64,000 nucleotides of DNA from Sporichthya polymorpha DSM 43042 (lineage in GTDB: Bacteria; Actinomycetota; Actinomycetes; Sporichthyales; Sporichthyaceae). The stretch covers positions 1,150,907 through 1,214,906 of the forward strand of contig NZ_KB913029.1 of assembly GCF_000384115.1 (NCBI RefSeq), written 5' to 3'. Below the pieces are notes generated by a model that worked only from the letters and a program-made list of their open reading frames with translations, ran no database searches and was not told where the DNA came from. A program made the position numbers and the translations under genes. This document shows positions 45,736 to 54,695 of the stretch, in pieces (the first letter of the stretch is position 1; each line of letters starts with the position of its first letter).

Positions 45736-46979
45736 CCGTCACCGCTCCGTCCACGCCCGAGGCCAAAGAGCCGCTGGTGGTGAGCACGTTCGCCGAGGCG
45801 AAGGAGGTCTACCGCGCCAAGGACCTGCGGCAGGCGCTCTACGACGAGGGCGAGGTCGTCATGGGCGACGTCCTCGTCAACCTCCACGGCGCCGAGCACC
45901 GCGCGCGCCGTCGCGCGGAGAACAAGATGTTCCGGCGCGAGGTCTTCGAGCGCTACGAGCGCGAGCTATTCCCGCAGGTCATCGAGCGCACCCTCGCCCC
46001 GTACGTCGAGGCCGGGCGCGTCGACCTGGTGAAGCTCGGTCACGAGCTCCTGCTGAACCTCGCCGCCCTGACCGCCGGCGTCGACCGGCCGAAGGGCACG
46101 GCCGAGGAGACGCACCACCTCTACAGCTACATGATGCTGTTCATCGAGGGCGCGACGCTGGCGCACTCGACCGGTGACAAGGACGAGCAGCGCAAGTGCA
46201 TCTACGCCGGCCTGCTCGACTGGGACCGCGACTTCCTCGCGCCCTCGGTCGAGCGCCGGCGCGCACTGCTCGAGCGCAAGGCCGCGGGTGAGGACGTCGA
46301 ACTCCCGCGCGACGTGCTCACGACGCTGCTGGAGAACTGGGACGAGCTCGAGCTCACGCACGAGGTGCTCCGCCGCGAGATCGCGTTCTTCCTCCTCGCC
46401 GGCGCCCACACGACCGCAACCGCGTTCGTGCGCTCGATCGACCACATCCTGAGCTGGGTCGAGAAGCACCCCGAGGACCTCGAGGTCATCCGGACCGACC
46501 AGCTGTTCGTGCAGCGCTGCATCCACGAGACCGTGCGGCTGAACCCGTCGAGCCCGATCGGCAAGCGCCGCGCGCTGGCACCGGTGTCGCTGTCCTCCGG
46601 CGAGGTGAACGAGGGCGACTTCGTCATCCTCGACCTGCAGAACATCAACCGCGACCCCGAGGTGTTCGGCGAGGACGCGGCCGAGTTCAACCCGCGCCGG
46701 CCGCTGCCTCCGGGCGTCGCGCCGTTCGGTCTGAGCTTCGGCGGCGGCATGCACGTGTGCATCGGCCAGGACCTCGCCGCCGGCGTCGTCCCCCGCGCGG
46801 ACTTCGACGCCGACAACCACCTGTTCGGTCTGCTGACCGGCTCGATCCAGGCCGTGCTCACCGCGGGCGTCCGCCGCGACCCGGAGAACCCGCCGGAGCG
46901 CGACAAGAACACCCTGCGCCCGTACTGGGGCAGCTACCCGGTGCTGCTCGGCGACGCCGCGCCGGACGAGTCGGCGTGA
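45732..46979 (+). CDS. Cytochrome P450 (second of a coupled pair)
   Basis: The 415-residue protein has the I-helix FFLLAGAHTTATAF near residue 218, ETVRLNPSSP near 264 and the haem loop SFGGGMHVCIG with Cys343. The ATG overlaps the stop of the first P450. Longer upstream frames cross that gene. The Dabb-like gene follows with a GTGA overlap. A coupled pair could form a heterodimer, carry out successive oxidations, or use two related substrates. The haem and ExxR motifs are complete in both. Confidence 0.93.
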   Translation: MTVTAPSTPEAKEPLVVSTFAEAKEVYRAKDLRQALYDEGEVVMGDVLVNLHGAEHRARRRAENKMFRREVFERYERELFPQVIERTLAPYVEAGRVDLVKLGHELLLNLAALTAGVDRPKGTAEETHHLYSYMMLFIEGATLAHSTGDKDEQRKCIYAGLLDWDRDFLAPSVERRRALLERKAAGEDVELPRDVLTTLLENWDELELTHEVLRREIAFFLLAGAHTTATAFVRSIDHILSWVEKHPEDLEVIRTDQLFVQRCIHETVRLNPSSPIGKRRALAPVSLSSGEVNEGDFVILDLQNINRDPEVFGEDAAEFNPRRPLPPGVAPFGLSFGGGMHVCIGQDLAAGVVPRADFDADNHLFGLLTGSIQAVLTAGVRRDPENPPERDKNTLRPYWGSYPVLLGDAAPDESA

Positions 46980-47275
46980 GCGGGTTCCGGCACGTCGTGA
47001 TGTTCCGGTGGCAGCCGGAGTCGACGACGGAGCAGCGCGAGGCGGCGATCTCCGCCCTCGCCCGCCTGAAGGACGAGGTCGCGGACCTCGGCCGCCTGTC
47101 CGTCGGGCTCGACGCCGGGCTGGCCGAGGGCAACGCGGACGTCGTCGTGGTCGGCGACTTCCCGAACTCCGAGGCCTACCTGGCGTACCAGTCGGACCCG
47201 CGGCACACCAAGGTCGTCACCGAGTACCTCCGCCCGATCATCGCGGAGCGCGTGGCGCTGCAGTACGAGCTCTGA
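46976..47275 (+). CDS. Dabb (stress-responsive alpha/beta barrel) protein
   Basis: The 99-residue protein starts at GTG 46976, overlapping the P450 stop as GTGA. FRHVVMFRW at the N-terminus, SVGLDAGLAEGNADVVVVGDF in the middle and YLRPIIAERVALQYEL at the end match the small dimeric Dabb fold. Such proteins bind or cyclise polyketide-like and aromatic substrates, or have unknown roles. Coupling to two P450s suggests it handles their substrate or product. Its last 38 bases overlap the convergent Lrp gene. Confidence 0.88.
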   Translation: MSGFRHVVMFRWQPESTTEQREAAISALARLKDEVADLGRLSVGLDAGLAEGNADVVVVGDFPNSEAYLAYQSDPRHTKVVTEYLRPIIAERVALQYEL

Positions 47276-47759
47276 CGCTCCCCCGCGCTGCGCCCTTGCC
47301 GGCGGCCTGCCGCACCAGCGGCAGGACCCGCCGTGGGATGCGCTGGGTCAGCGCGACCTGCGAGCGCGTCCGCACGACGCCCGGGATCGCGATGATGCGC
47401 TGCACCACGTGCTCGAGCTCCGGGGTGTCGCGCGCGACGACCTGGCAGAGCAGATCGCCGTCCCCGGTGACGGTGTGCGCCTCGATGACCTCACCGATCT
47501 CGGTGAGCGCCTCGACCACCGAGTCGAGGTGACCCTGCGCCAGGTCGAGCTGCACGAACGCCGCGACGGGGTAGCCGAGCGCGCGCGTGGAGACCTGCGG
47601 CGCCAGGTCGGAAATCACCCCGGTCTCCTGCAGCCGCAGGAACCGTGCGGCCACCGTGCCGCGCGCGACGCCCAGCACCCGCGCGTACTCGCGCAGCCCG
47701 GCGCGGGGGCGCTCCAGCAGTTCCAGCAGCAGGGCGCGGTCGAGGTCGTCGACGGACAT
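47238..47759 (-). CDS. Lrp/AsnC-family transcriptional regulator
   Basis: The 173-residue protein has the AsnC-type HTH at about residues 5-55 (DDLDRALLLELLERPRAGLREYARVLGVARGTV) and a RAM ligand-binding domain (HTVTGDGDLLCQVVARDTPELEHVVQ). It probably senses an amino acid. It diverges from the indolepyruvate ferredoxin oxidoreductase gene, so it likely controls amino-acid-derived keto acid oxidation. An A-rich stretch between them (AGTACAAAAAACTGTATC at 47814-47832) fits Lrp binding. The C-terminal tail overlaps the Dabb gene end. Confidence 0.9.
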   Translation of the reverse strand: MSVDDLDRALLLELLERPRAGLREYARVLGVARGTVAARFLRLQETGVISDLAPQVSTRALGYPVAAFVQLDLAQGHLDSVVEALTEIGEVIEAHTVTGDGDLLCQVVARDTPELEHVVQRIIAIPGVVRTRSQVALTQRIPRRVLPLVRQAAGKGAARGSVRARTAAPRAPR

Positions 47760-47832
47760 GGACAGGTGCTCCGTTCGGCACGGTCGGCGCGGGCGCGGAC
47801 TGAGCCATTGGCCCAGTACAAAAAACTGTATC

Positions 47833-47861
47833 TGGACGAGTGCCCGGCCGGTGCCTAGCGT
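47833..47861 (+). promoter_or_regulatory. Promoter of the indolepyruvate ferredoxin oxidoreductase gene
   Basis: TGGACG (47833-47838) and TAGCGT (47856-47861) are separated by 17 bases. The ATG is at 47872, so the leader would be only a few bases. The same two hexamers with the same spacing occur at 58728-58756. Confidence 0.5.
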
Positions 47862-47871
47862 CCGGAGCACG

Positions 47872-50800
47872 ATGTCGAAACTCGCCCTCTCCGACCGGTA
47901 CGTCGCCACGCGGAACGTCGTCCACCTGACGGGCATCGCGGCCCTGGTCCGGATGCTGCTCGACCAGCGTCGCGCCGACCGCGCCCGTGGTCTGAACACG
48001 CAGACCTTCGTCTCGGGCTACGAGGGGTCGCCGCTCGCCGGCTTCGACCTCGAACTCGGTCGCCGGCGCGAGCTCCTCGACGCGCACGACGTCGTCTTCA
48101 CCCCCGGACTGAACGAGGAGGCCGCGGCCACCGCGGTGCAGGGGAGCCAGCTCGCCGCCGTCGCCGGCGGGATGCGCCCCGACGGGGTCGTCGGGGTCTG
48201 GTACGGCAAGGCCCCCGGCCTCGACCGCGCGACCGACGCGATCCGCCACGCGAATCTGATGGGTACTCACTCCACGGGAGGTGTCCTCGCGGTGGTCGGT
48301 GACGACCCGGCGGCGAAGTCCTCCAGCGTCCCGTGCGCGTCGGAGTTCGCCCTCGCCGACCTCGCGATCCCGACGCTCTACCCCGCCGACCCGGGCGAGG
48401 TGATCACCTTCGGCCTGCACGGCATCGAGCTCTCCCGCGCCTCCGGGCTGTGGGCCGCACTGAAGATGGCCACCGCCGTCGCGGACGGCTCGGCCACGGT
48501 CGCGGTCGAGCCGTTCCGCTTCGTCGCACCGGACCGGACGATCGACGGCCGGCCGTTCACCCACACCGTCACCGGCCGGCTTCTGCAGCCCACACTCGGC
48601 CCGCTCGAGCGTGACCTGCACCGGGCCCGGCTGGAGATCGCCCGTCGGTACGCCGCGGCCAACCGGATCAACGAGATCGTCGTGCGCTCCACCGACGACA
48701 CGATCGGGTTGGTCGCGGCGGGCAAGACCTGGCTCGACCTCCGCCACGCCCTCGCCCGGCTCGGTCTCGACGAGACCGACCTGCGCCGTCGCGGGATCCG
48801 ACTGCTCAAGCTCGGCATGGTCCACCCGCTCGAGCCGGGCACCGTGCGGACGTTCGCGCAGGGGCTGCGGGAGATCGTCGTGGTCGAGGAGAAGCGTGCG
48901 TTCCTCGAGTCCGCGATCAAGGACGTGCTCTACGGCGTCCCGAACGCCCCGGCGGTCTCGGGCAAGACGACTCCGGACGGCGCGCCGCTGCTTCCGCCGC
49001 ACGGCGAGCTCGACCCCGAGAGCATCGCGTCCGCACTCGCGGAGCGACTCCGCCTGACCGTGCCCGCCCCCGTGCGGACGAAGTCCGGCCCGACGCCGTT
49101 GCCGCTCCTGCCGCGCACGCCGTCGTTCTGCTCCGGGTGCCCGCACAACAGCTCGACGCGGCCGACGGAGGGCTCCCTGGTCGGCGCCGGCATTGGCTGC
49201 CACGCGATGGTCCTGCTCATGGACCCGCGCCAGGTCGGGGACGTCGTCGGCCTGACGCAGATGGGCGGCGAGGGCGCGCAGTGGATCGGGATGGCGCCCT
49301 TCGTCGACACCCCGCACCTGGTGCAGAACCTCGGCGACGGCACGTTCTTCCACTCCGGCAGCCTCGCGATCCGCGCGGCCGTCGCCGCGGGCGTCTCGAT
49401 CACCTACAAGCTGCTCTACAACGGCACCGTCGCCATGACGGGGGGTCAGGACGCCGTCGGTCAGCTGTCGGTCCCCGCCCTGACGCGGCTGCTCGCGGCC
49501 GAGGGTGTCGCGCGCACGATCATCACGACCGAGAACCCGCGGCGGTACCGCCGCACCCGCCTCGCGCCGGGCGTCCAGGTCTGGAGCCGGAAGCGCCTCG
49601 ACGAGGCGCAGCGGACGCTCGCGGCGACGCCGGGAGTCACCGTGCTCATCCACGACCAGGAGTGCGCGACCGAACTGCGCCGCGCCCGCAAGCGCGGACT
49701 CGCGCCGACGCCGGCGAAGCGCGTGGTCATCGACGAGCGGATCTGCGAGGGCTGCGGCGACTGCGGGGCGAAGTCCGGCTGCCTGTCGGTGCACCCGGTC
49801 CCGACGGAGTACGGTCGCAAGACCCGCATCCACCAGGGTTCGTGCAACCTCGACGCCACCTGCCTGGCCGGCGACTGCCCGTCGTTCGTGACGGTGGCAC
49901 CCGACGCGGAGGCGAAGCCGCGCCGCGCCCCGGCGCTCGACGACGCCGACCTCCCCGCCCCGCCGGCGCAGCGGCCGGACGAGGTACGCGTCCGGCTCGC
50001 CGGGGTCGGCGGCGCCGGCGTGGTGACGGTGGCTCAGGTTCTCGCCACCGCCGCAGTGATCGACGGCCGCCACGTCCGCGGCCTCGACCAGACCGGCCTG
50101 GCCCAGAAGGGCGGCGCGGTCGTCTCCGACCTCACGCTGAGCACCGCGCCGATCGACGTCCCGGGCCGCCTCTGCGCGGGTGAGGCCGACGTCCTGATCG
50201 CGGCCGACCTGCTCGTCGCCGCGGACCCGGGGCGTCTGGCCGCCGCCGACCCGGCCCGGACCGCCGCCGTGGTCTCGACGGCTCAGATCCCGACCGGGTC
50301 GATGGTCGTCGACCCGACGGTGGAGTTCCCGGTCGTCGACGAGGTCCTGAGCCGGATCGCCGCCGCGACCCGGACGCAACTGACGCTCGACGCCCACGGC
50401 CTGTCCGCGCGGCTGCTCGGCAGCGACCAGTACGCCGCGATCCTGCTCGTCGGCGTCGCCTGCCAGTCCGGCGCGTTGCCGCTGCCGCCGGCGGCGATCG
50501 AGCGGGCCCTGGAACTGAACGGCGTCGCGGTCACGGCCAACGTCCAGGCGTTCCGCCGCGGCCGTCAGGCCGTCGCCGACCCGGCCGGTCTCACCCGAGC
50601 CCTGGGCGGCGCGCCGGAGACCGAACCGGAGACCGACGACCTCGACGCCCTGCTCGCCGTGCGAACCGCCGACCTGACCGGGTACTCGGGACCGGAGTAC
50701 GCCGCGGAGTACGCGGCGGTCGTCGAACGGGTCCGCACCGCGGAGGCCGCGGTGGTCCCGGGCAGCACCGCCCTGGCGGCGGCCGTCGCCCGGAACCTGC

Positions 50801-51330
50801 ACAAGCTGATGGCCTACAAGGACGAGTACGAGGTCGCGCGGCTCGCCCTCGACCCGGCGAACCGGGCTGCGCTGGCCCGCGAGTTCGGGCCCGGGGCCCG
50901 GGTCACCCGCCACCTGCACCCGCCGGCGTTACGGGCGCTCGGCCTGCAGCGGAAGATCCCCGTCCCCGAGCGCGTCGCCGACCCCGCGTTCCGGGCGCTG
51001 GTCCGCGCCCGCCGTCTGCGCGGCACCCGGTGGGACCCGTTCGGGCGGGCCGAGGTGCGCCGCGTCGAGCGCGAACTCGTCGCGGAGTACCGCACGGGAA
51101 TCGAGCGGCTCCTGAGCGGACTCTCCCCCGCCGCGCTCGCCGCAGCGGTCGAGATCGCCGGCCTGCCCGACGAGGTCCGCGGCTACGAGGAGATCAAGCT
51201 CGCGAACGTCGCGCGCTACCGGGAGCGCCTCGCCGGTGCGCTCGCGGCCTACCCGCCCGCGGCCCCCGGGCCGGCCGGGGACGAGAGGACGTCCCCGAGC
51301 CGCTCCCGCCAGGTGGCCAGGTCCACGTAG
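47872..51330 (+). CDS. Fused indolepyruvate ferredoxin oxidoreductase
   Basis: The 1152-residue protein oxidatively decarboxylates aryl-pyruvates to aryl-acyl-CoA with ferredoxin. The N-terminal half has the pyruvate oxidoreductase fold (QTFVSGYEGSPLAGFDLELGRR near residue 45). The TPP region includes CSGCPHNSSTRP near residue 425 and VGAGIGCHAMVLLMD near 440. Cys-rich sequence CEGCGDCGAKSGC near 630 suggests an iron-sulfur cluster. The gamma-type domain (VRLAGVGGAGVVTVAQVLATAAV) starts near 705. Many bacteria encode the subunits apart, but here they are one chain. It diverges from an Lrp regulator. Its last 82 bases overlap the convergent SnoaL-like gene. Confidence 0.92.
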   Translation: MSKLALSDRYVATRNVVHLTGIAALVRMLLDQRRADRARGLNTQTFVSGYEGSPLAGFDLELGRRRELLDAHDVVFTPGLNEEAAATAVQGSQLAAVAGGMRPDGVVGVWYGKAPGLDRATDAIRHANLMGTHSTGGVLAVVGDDPAAKSSSVPCASEFALADLAIPTLYPADPGEVITFGLHGIELSRASGLWAALKMATAVADGSATVAVEPFRFVAPDRTIDGRPFTHTVTGRLLQPTLGPLERDLHRARLEIARRYAAANRINEIVVRSTDDTIGLVAAGKTWLDLRHALARLGLDETDLRRRGIRLLKLGMVHPLEPGTVRTFAQGLREIVVVEEKRAFLESAIKDVLYGVPNAPAVSGKTTPDGAPLLPPHGELDPESIASALAERLRLTVPAPVRTKSGPTPLPLLPRTPSFCSGCPHNSSTRPTEGSLVGAGIGCHAMVLLMDPRQVGDVVGLTQMGGEGAQWIGMAPFVDTPHLVQNLGDGTFFHSGSLAIRAAVAAGVSITYKLLYNGTVAMTGGQDAVGQLSVPALTRLLAAEGVARTIITTENPRRYRRTRLAPGVQVWSRKRLDEAQRTLAATPGVTVLIHDQECATELRRARKRGLAPTPAKRVVIDERICEGCGDCGAKSGCLSVHPVPTEYGRKTRIHQGSCNLDATCLAGDCPSFVTVAPDAEAKPRRAPALDDADLPAPPAQRPDEVRVRLAGVGGAGVVTVAQVLATAAVIDGRHVRGLDQTGLAQKGGAVVSDLTLSTAPIDVPGRLCAGEADVLIAADLLVAADPGRLAAADPARTAAVVSTAQIPTGSMVVDPTVEFPVVDEVLSRIAAATRTQLTLDAHGLSARLLGSDQYAAILLVGVACQSGALPLPPAAIERALELNGVAVTANVQAFRRGRQAVADPAGLTRALGGAPETEPETDDLDALLAVRTADLTGYSGPEYAAEYAAVVERVRTAEAAVVPGSTALAAAVARNLHKLMAYKDEYEVARLALDPANRAALAREFGPGARVTRHLHPPALRALGLQRKIPVPERVADPAFRALVRARRLRGTRWDPFGRAEVRRVERELVAEYRTGIERLLSGLSPAALAAAVEIAGLPDEVRGYEEIKLANVARYRERLAGALAAYPPAAPGPAGDERTSPSRSRQVARST

Positions 51331-51683
51331 TCGCGGAACGCCGTGATCAGCCCGGCCGCCGGGTCGATCTCGGCGACGCCGTTGCACTCGATCGCGTACT
51401 CGCGGCCGTCAATCCAGAACCGGTCGACGCGTTCGAGCCAGGCCCGGTCCGCGGCGTAGGACGCCGAGACCAGGTCCCAGCGGACACGTTCCGAACGATT
51501 CAAAATCGGCGCAAGCAGCCCCGCGACCCCCGCCGGACCCACCACGGGCGGGTGCGGCATGTTGGCGTACGTGGCCGTCGGCGCGAAGCAGGCTCCTGCC
51601 GCCGCCGCATCCCTCGCAGCTACGGCAGCCAGGAAGCGGGACACGGTCGCAAATGCGGGACCCGACTCGGCGGAAATTGTCAT
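51249..51683 (-). CDS. SnoaL-like (NTF2-fold) protein
   Basis: The 144-residue protein has FATVSRFLAAVAARDAAAAGACFAPTATYANMPH at the N-terminus and YAIECNGVAEIDPAAGLITAFRDYVDLATW towards the end, the pattern of the SnoaL/limonene-epoxide-hydrolase fold. The conserved Asp and Tyr positions fit but do not prove an enzyme. The ATG at 51683 is preferred because AGGG lies at a suitable spacing. A GTG at 51692 is possible. It converges on the ferredoxin oxidoreductase with an 82-base overlap. A 13-base inverted repeat lies upstream. Confidence 0.8.
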   Translation of the reverse strand: MTISAESGPAFATVSRFLAAVAARDAAAAGACFAPTATYANMPHPPVVGPAGVAGLLAPILNRSERVRWDLVSASYAADRAWLERVDRFWIDGREYAIECNGVAEIDPAAGLITAFRDYVDLATWRERLGDVLSSPAGPGAAGG

Positions 51684-51715
51684 CGTCGCCACCCTTGAAC
51701 ACGAGGGGGAGTTGT

Positions 51716-51788
51716 GGTTCTAGCGACGCCCAGATTCCCTTGTCCTACGCTCCGATGCAAAACCCTGGCCCATATCGTCGCTAGAACC
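51716..51788. promoter_or_regulatory. Perfect 13-base inverted repeat in a divergent promoter region
   Basis: GGTTCTAGCGACG (51716-51728) and CGTCGCTAGAACC (51776-51788) are exact inverse copies, 47 bases apart, between the SnoaL-like gene and the molybdenum hydroxylase genes. A pair of sites for one regulator, one per divergent promoter, is a good reading. CTAGCGACG also occurs at 44371. Confidence 0.6.
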
Positions 51789-51879
51789 TTGACTCCGCCT
51801 TTTCCGCTCAGGCAGGGTCTTCGGTGAGAGACGTAGACCACAGGGGTGCTTTCGCCCGGCACACAGGAGAGTCGAGGTC

Positions 51880-54213
51880 ATGGTCGACGCACAGAGCACC
51901 ATCGGTGCTGCCCCCAGCAGTGCGCCCGCGGAACCCGCCGCCGGTGAGGTCCGGCTGGGCCGCCGCACGTTCCTGACCTTCCTCGTCGGTGTCCCCGCAC
52001 TGTCACTGGCGACGTCGGTGACGCTGGACGGCTTCCTCGGGGACGTCGCGGAGGCGGCCACCGGCAGCACGCAGGCGGTTCCGTCCGGTCAGTCGATCGA
52101 GGAAACGTTCGACATCGCCGACGCCATCATCATGGCGGGCGCGCCCACCATGCCGCTGCTGCAACTGGACATCGGCACCGACGGCATCGTGCGCTTCGAC
52201 ATCCCGCGCATCGAGATGGGTCAGGGCATGACCACCGCGATGGCCATGCTCATCGCGGAGGAGCTCGACTGCCCGCTGGAGCAGGTCAAGGTCACCTGCG
52301 CCGACGCCCGCCCGGAGCTCGCCTGCAACCAGATGACCGCCGGCTCCTGCAGCCACCGGCAGTTCCACGACCCGCTCCGCGTGCTCGCCGCCACCGCCAA
52401 GATGCGGATGACGGCCGCCGCCGCGCAGCAGTGGGGCGTCGACCCCTCGACGCTGTCGGTCCACGACGGCGTGATCGTCTCCGGTGACGGCCGCACCGCC
52501 ACCTTCGGTGAGCTGAGCCGCGCCGCCGCCGACCCGAACCTCAAGATCGGCGCGGTCCGCCTCAAGGAGGCGAGCCAGTACAAGATCGTCGGCAAGCCGA
52601 CCCGACGCGTCGACGCGCTCGACATCGTCACCGGGCGCAAGAAGTTCACGATGGACCTGCAGGTCCCCGGCGCGCTGCCGACCATGGTGCGCCGGGCCCC
52701 GACGCTGAACGCCGAACTCCAGGAGTTTCGGAACAAGGCGCAGGTCGAGAAGATGCCGGGCGTGATCGCCACGGCCCTGCTCAAGAACGGCGTCGCGGTC
52801 GTCGCCGAGACGTTCGAGCAGGCCCGCGCCGGCGCCGCCGCGGTCGAGGCCGTGTTCGACTCCGGCCCGGTCGCGAACGAGTCGAACGAGACCGTCGGGC
52901 AGAAGCTGCGCGCCAGCATGCTGCCGTTCATGGCCCCGCCGGCCGGCGCCAACACCGTCGAGGCCGAGTACGAGTGGGCGCCCGCCGCCCACGGCTTCCT
53001 CGAGGTCGAGTGCGCGATCGCCGACGTCCGCTCCGACGGCGCCGACCTGTGGAGCGGCTTCCAGGCCCCGATCGTCGCGGGCCAGCAGGTCGCGTTGGCG
53101 CTCGGCCTTCCGATCGACTCCGTGAAGGCGCACGTCGTCCCCGTCGGCGGTGGTTTCGGCCGGCGCGTGTTCTTCGACGCCGCGATGGAGGCGGCGCTGG
53201 TCTCTCAGCAGGTCGGCCGCCCGATCAAGCTGATGTGGACCCGCACCGACGACTTCCGGCACGGCCGGCACCGTCCGCAGAACGTGCACCGGTTCCGCGC
53301 GACGATCCTCGACAACAAGGTCGTGTCGTCCGAGCAGCGGGTCGCCGGTGTCTCCACCGACTACCGGCACGGCCTCGGCGAGATCTTCTCCGCGATCATC
53401 ACGGAGATGCCGCAGGGCGCGAAGCAGGCGATCGTCAACGACGGGTTCGGCCAGGGCGTCTTCACGACGATGGTGTCCTCGCCGTACAACCTCGGCGCCC
53501 AGGACAAGCGTCAGCTCGAGGTCTCGCTCGGCATGCCGACGTCCTCCTACCGCAGCGTCCCCTGCCAGACGGCGCGCGGCAGCGAGGAGATGTTCATCGA
53601 CGAGCTCGCCGAGAAGCTCAAGGTCGACCCGTACGAGTTCCGGCGGGTCCTGCTCAAGTCCGACCGCTCGCGCGCCGTCCTCGACGCCGTCGCCGAGCGC
53701 GGGCAGTGGGGCAAGAAGATGCCGGAGGGCCACGCCCAGGGCATCGCCTTCCACTCGGAGAGCCGCTCGCACACCGCGGCGCTCATCGAGCTGGACGCCC
53801 GCAACCCGAAGATCCCGCGGGTGACCAAGGCCGTCATCGCCATCGACTGCGGCAAGCCGATCAACCCGCTCGGCATCATCGCGCAGATGGAGGGTGGTCT
53901 CGCCGAGGCGATCTCGCTGACGCTCAAGGCCGGTCTGCACATCGTCGACGGCCTGCCGCTGGAGGGCAGCTTCTCCCAGTACAAGTGGCTGCGGATGCGG
54001 GACATGCCCTCCGACATCCAGGTCATCGTCATGCCCGACAAGGGTGACCCGATCGGTGGGACCGGCGAGGTCGGCATGGCCGCCCCGACCGGCGCGATCG
54101 CCCAGGCCTACACCAAGGTGACCGGCATCCGCCCCCGGAAGTTCCCGATCGTCCACCCGGTCGACTTCGAACCGTTCGCGCCCGGCCAGCTGCCCCCGCC
54201 GGCGTTCTCGTAG
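51880..54213 (+). CDS. Xanthine dehydrogenase family molybdopterin-binding subunit (isoquinoline 1-oxidoreductase beta-like)
   Basis: The 777-residue protein has a twin-arginine-type N-terminus (LGRRTFLTFLVGVPAL near residue 27), so it is probably exported folded with its partner. Molybdenum-hydroxylase landmarks include IPRIEMGQGMTTAMAMLIAEELD near 108, VGGGFGRRVFFDAAMEAALV near 425 and the catalytic Glu730 in GTGEVGMA near the end. Such enzymes hydroxylate N-heterocycles or aldehydes with water-derived oxygen. Its [2Fe-2S] partner follows after 14 bases, and two amidohydrolases are coupled behind. Confidence 0.9.
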   Translation: MVDAQSTIGAAPSSAPAEPAAGEVRLGRRTFLTFLVGVPALSLATSVTLDGFLGDVAEAATGSTQAVPSGQSIEETFDIADAIIMAGAPTMPLLQLDIGTDGIVRFDIPRIEMGQGMTTAMAMLIAEELDCPLEQVKVTCADARPELACNQMTAGSCSHRQFHDPLRVLAATAKMRMTAAAAQQWGVDPSTLSVHDGVIVSGDGRTATFGELSRAAADPNLKIGAVRLKEASQYKIVGKPTRRVDALDIVTGRKKFTMDLQVPGALPTMVRRAPTLNAELQEFRNKAQVEKMPGVIATALLKNGVAVVAETFEQARAGAAAVEAVFDSGPVANESNETVGQKLRASMLPFMAPPAGANTVEAEYEWAPAAHGFLEVECAIADVRSDGADLWSGFQAPIVAGQQVALALGLPIDSVKAHVVPVGGGFGRRVFFDAAMEAALVSQQVGRPIKLMWTRTDDFRHGRHRPQNVHRFRATILDNKVVSSEQRVAGVSTDYRHGLGEIFSAIITEMPQGAKQAIVNDGFGQGVFTTMVSSPYNLGAQDKRQLEVSLGMPTSSYRSVPCQTARGSEEMFIDELAEKLKVDPYEFRRVLLKSDRSRAVLDAVAERGQWGKKMPEGHAQGIAFHSESRSHTAALIELDARNPKIPRVTKAVIAIDCGKPINPLGIIAQMEGGLAEAISLTLKAGLHIVDGLPLEGSFSQYKWLRMRDMPSDIQVIVMPDKGDPIGGTGEVGMAAPTGAIAQAYTKVTGIRPRKFPIVHPVDFEPFAPGQLPPPAFS

Positions 54214-54227
54214 AGAAAGGGTGTTCC

Positions 54228-54695
54228 GTGCCCAAGTACACCTTCCGGCTGAACGGCAAGAACGTCACCGTGGACACCCCGAGGGACCTCCCTCTGCTGT
54301 GGGTGCTGCGGGACAAGCTCGCCATCACGGGCCCGAAGTACGGCTGCGGCATCAATGACTGCAAGGCCTGCACCTCTCTGCTCGACGGCCAGGCGATCAC
54401 GCCGTGCTCGGTCAAGGTCTCGGAGGTCGCCGGCAAGTCCGTGACGACGATCGAAGGCCTGGCCAAGGGCGGCAAGCTGCACCCGGTTCAGGAGGCCTGG
54501 ATCGAGCAGGACGTCCCGCAGTGCGGGTTCTGCCAGCCCGGCCAGATCATGAACGCGGTCGCGCTGCTCAAGCGGACGAAGAAGCCGACCGACGCGCAGA
54601 TCCGGTCGATCCAGAACGTCTGCCGCTGCGGCACCTACTTTCGCATCCGCAAGGCGATCGAGTCGGCAGCGCGAAAGATGGCCGCCAAGTCGTGA
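54228..54695 (+). CDS. [2Fe-2S] subunit of molybdenum hydroxylase
   Basis: The 155-residue protein has two [2Fe-2S] sites: plant-type Cys40, Cys45, Cys48 and Cys60 (GCGINDCKACTSLLDG and PC), and the second with Cys99, Cys102, Cys132 and Cys134 (CGFCQPGQ and CRCGTYFRIR). This is the standard small subunit of aldehyde oxidase and isoquinoline 1-oxidoreductase-like enzymes. The GTG at 54228 is 14 bases after the large subunit, and its stop overlaps the next gene as GTGA. A medium FAD subunit is not present here, as in the isoquinoline oxidoreductase group. Confidence 0.93.
   Translation: MPKYTFRLNGKNVTVDTPRDLPLLWVLRDKLAITGPKYGCGINDCKACTSLLDGQAITPCSVKVSEVAGKSVTTIEGLAKGGKLHPVQEAWIEQDVPQCGFCQPGQIMNAVALLKRTKKPTDAQIRSIQNVCRCGTYFRIRKAIESAARKMAAKS

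Noticed and set aside
47491-50919. A 1142-codon minus-strand frame opposite the ferredoxin oxidoreductase.
   Set aside because: It is the antisense of a real fused enzyme and its translation has no recognisable fold.
52003-54156. A 717-codon minus-strand frame opposite the molybdenum hydroxylase.
   Set aside because: It is a shadow frame with antisense composition. The plus-strand gene has clear motifs.
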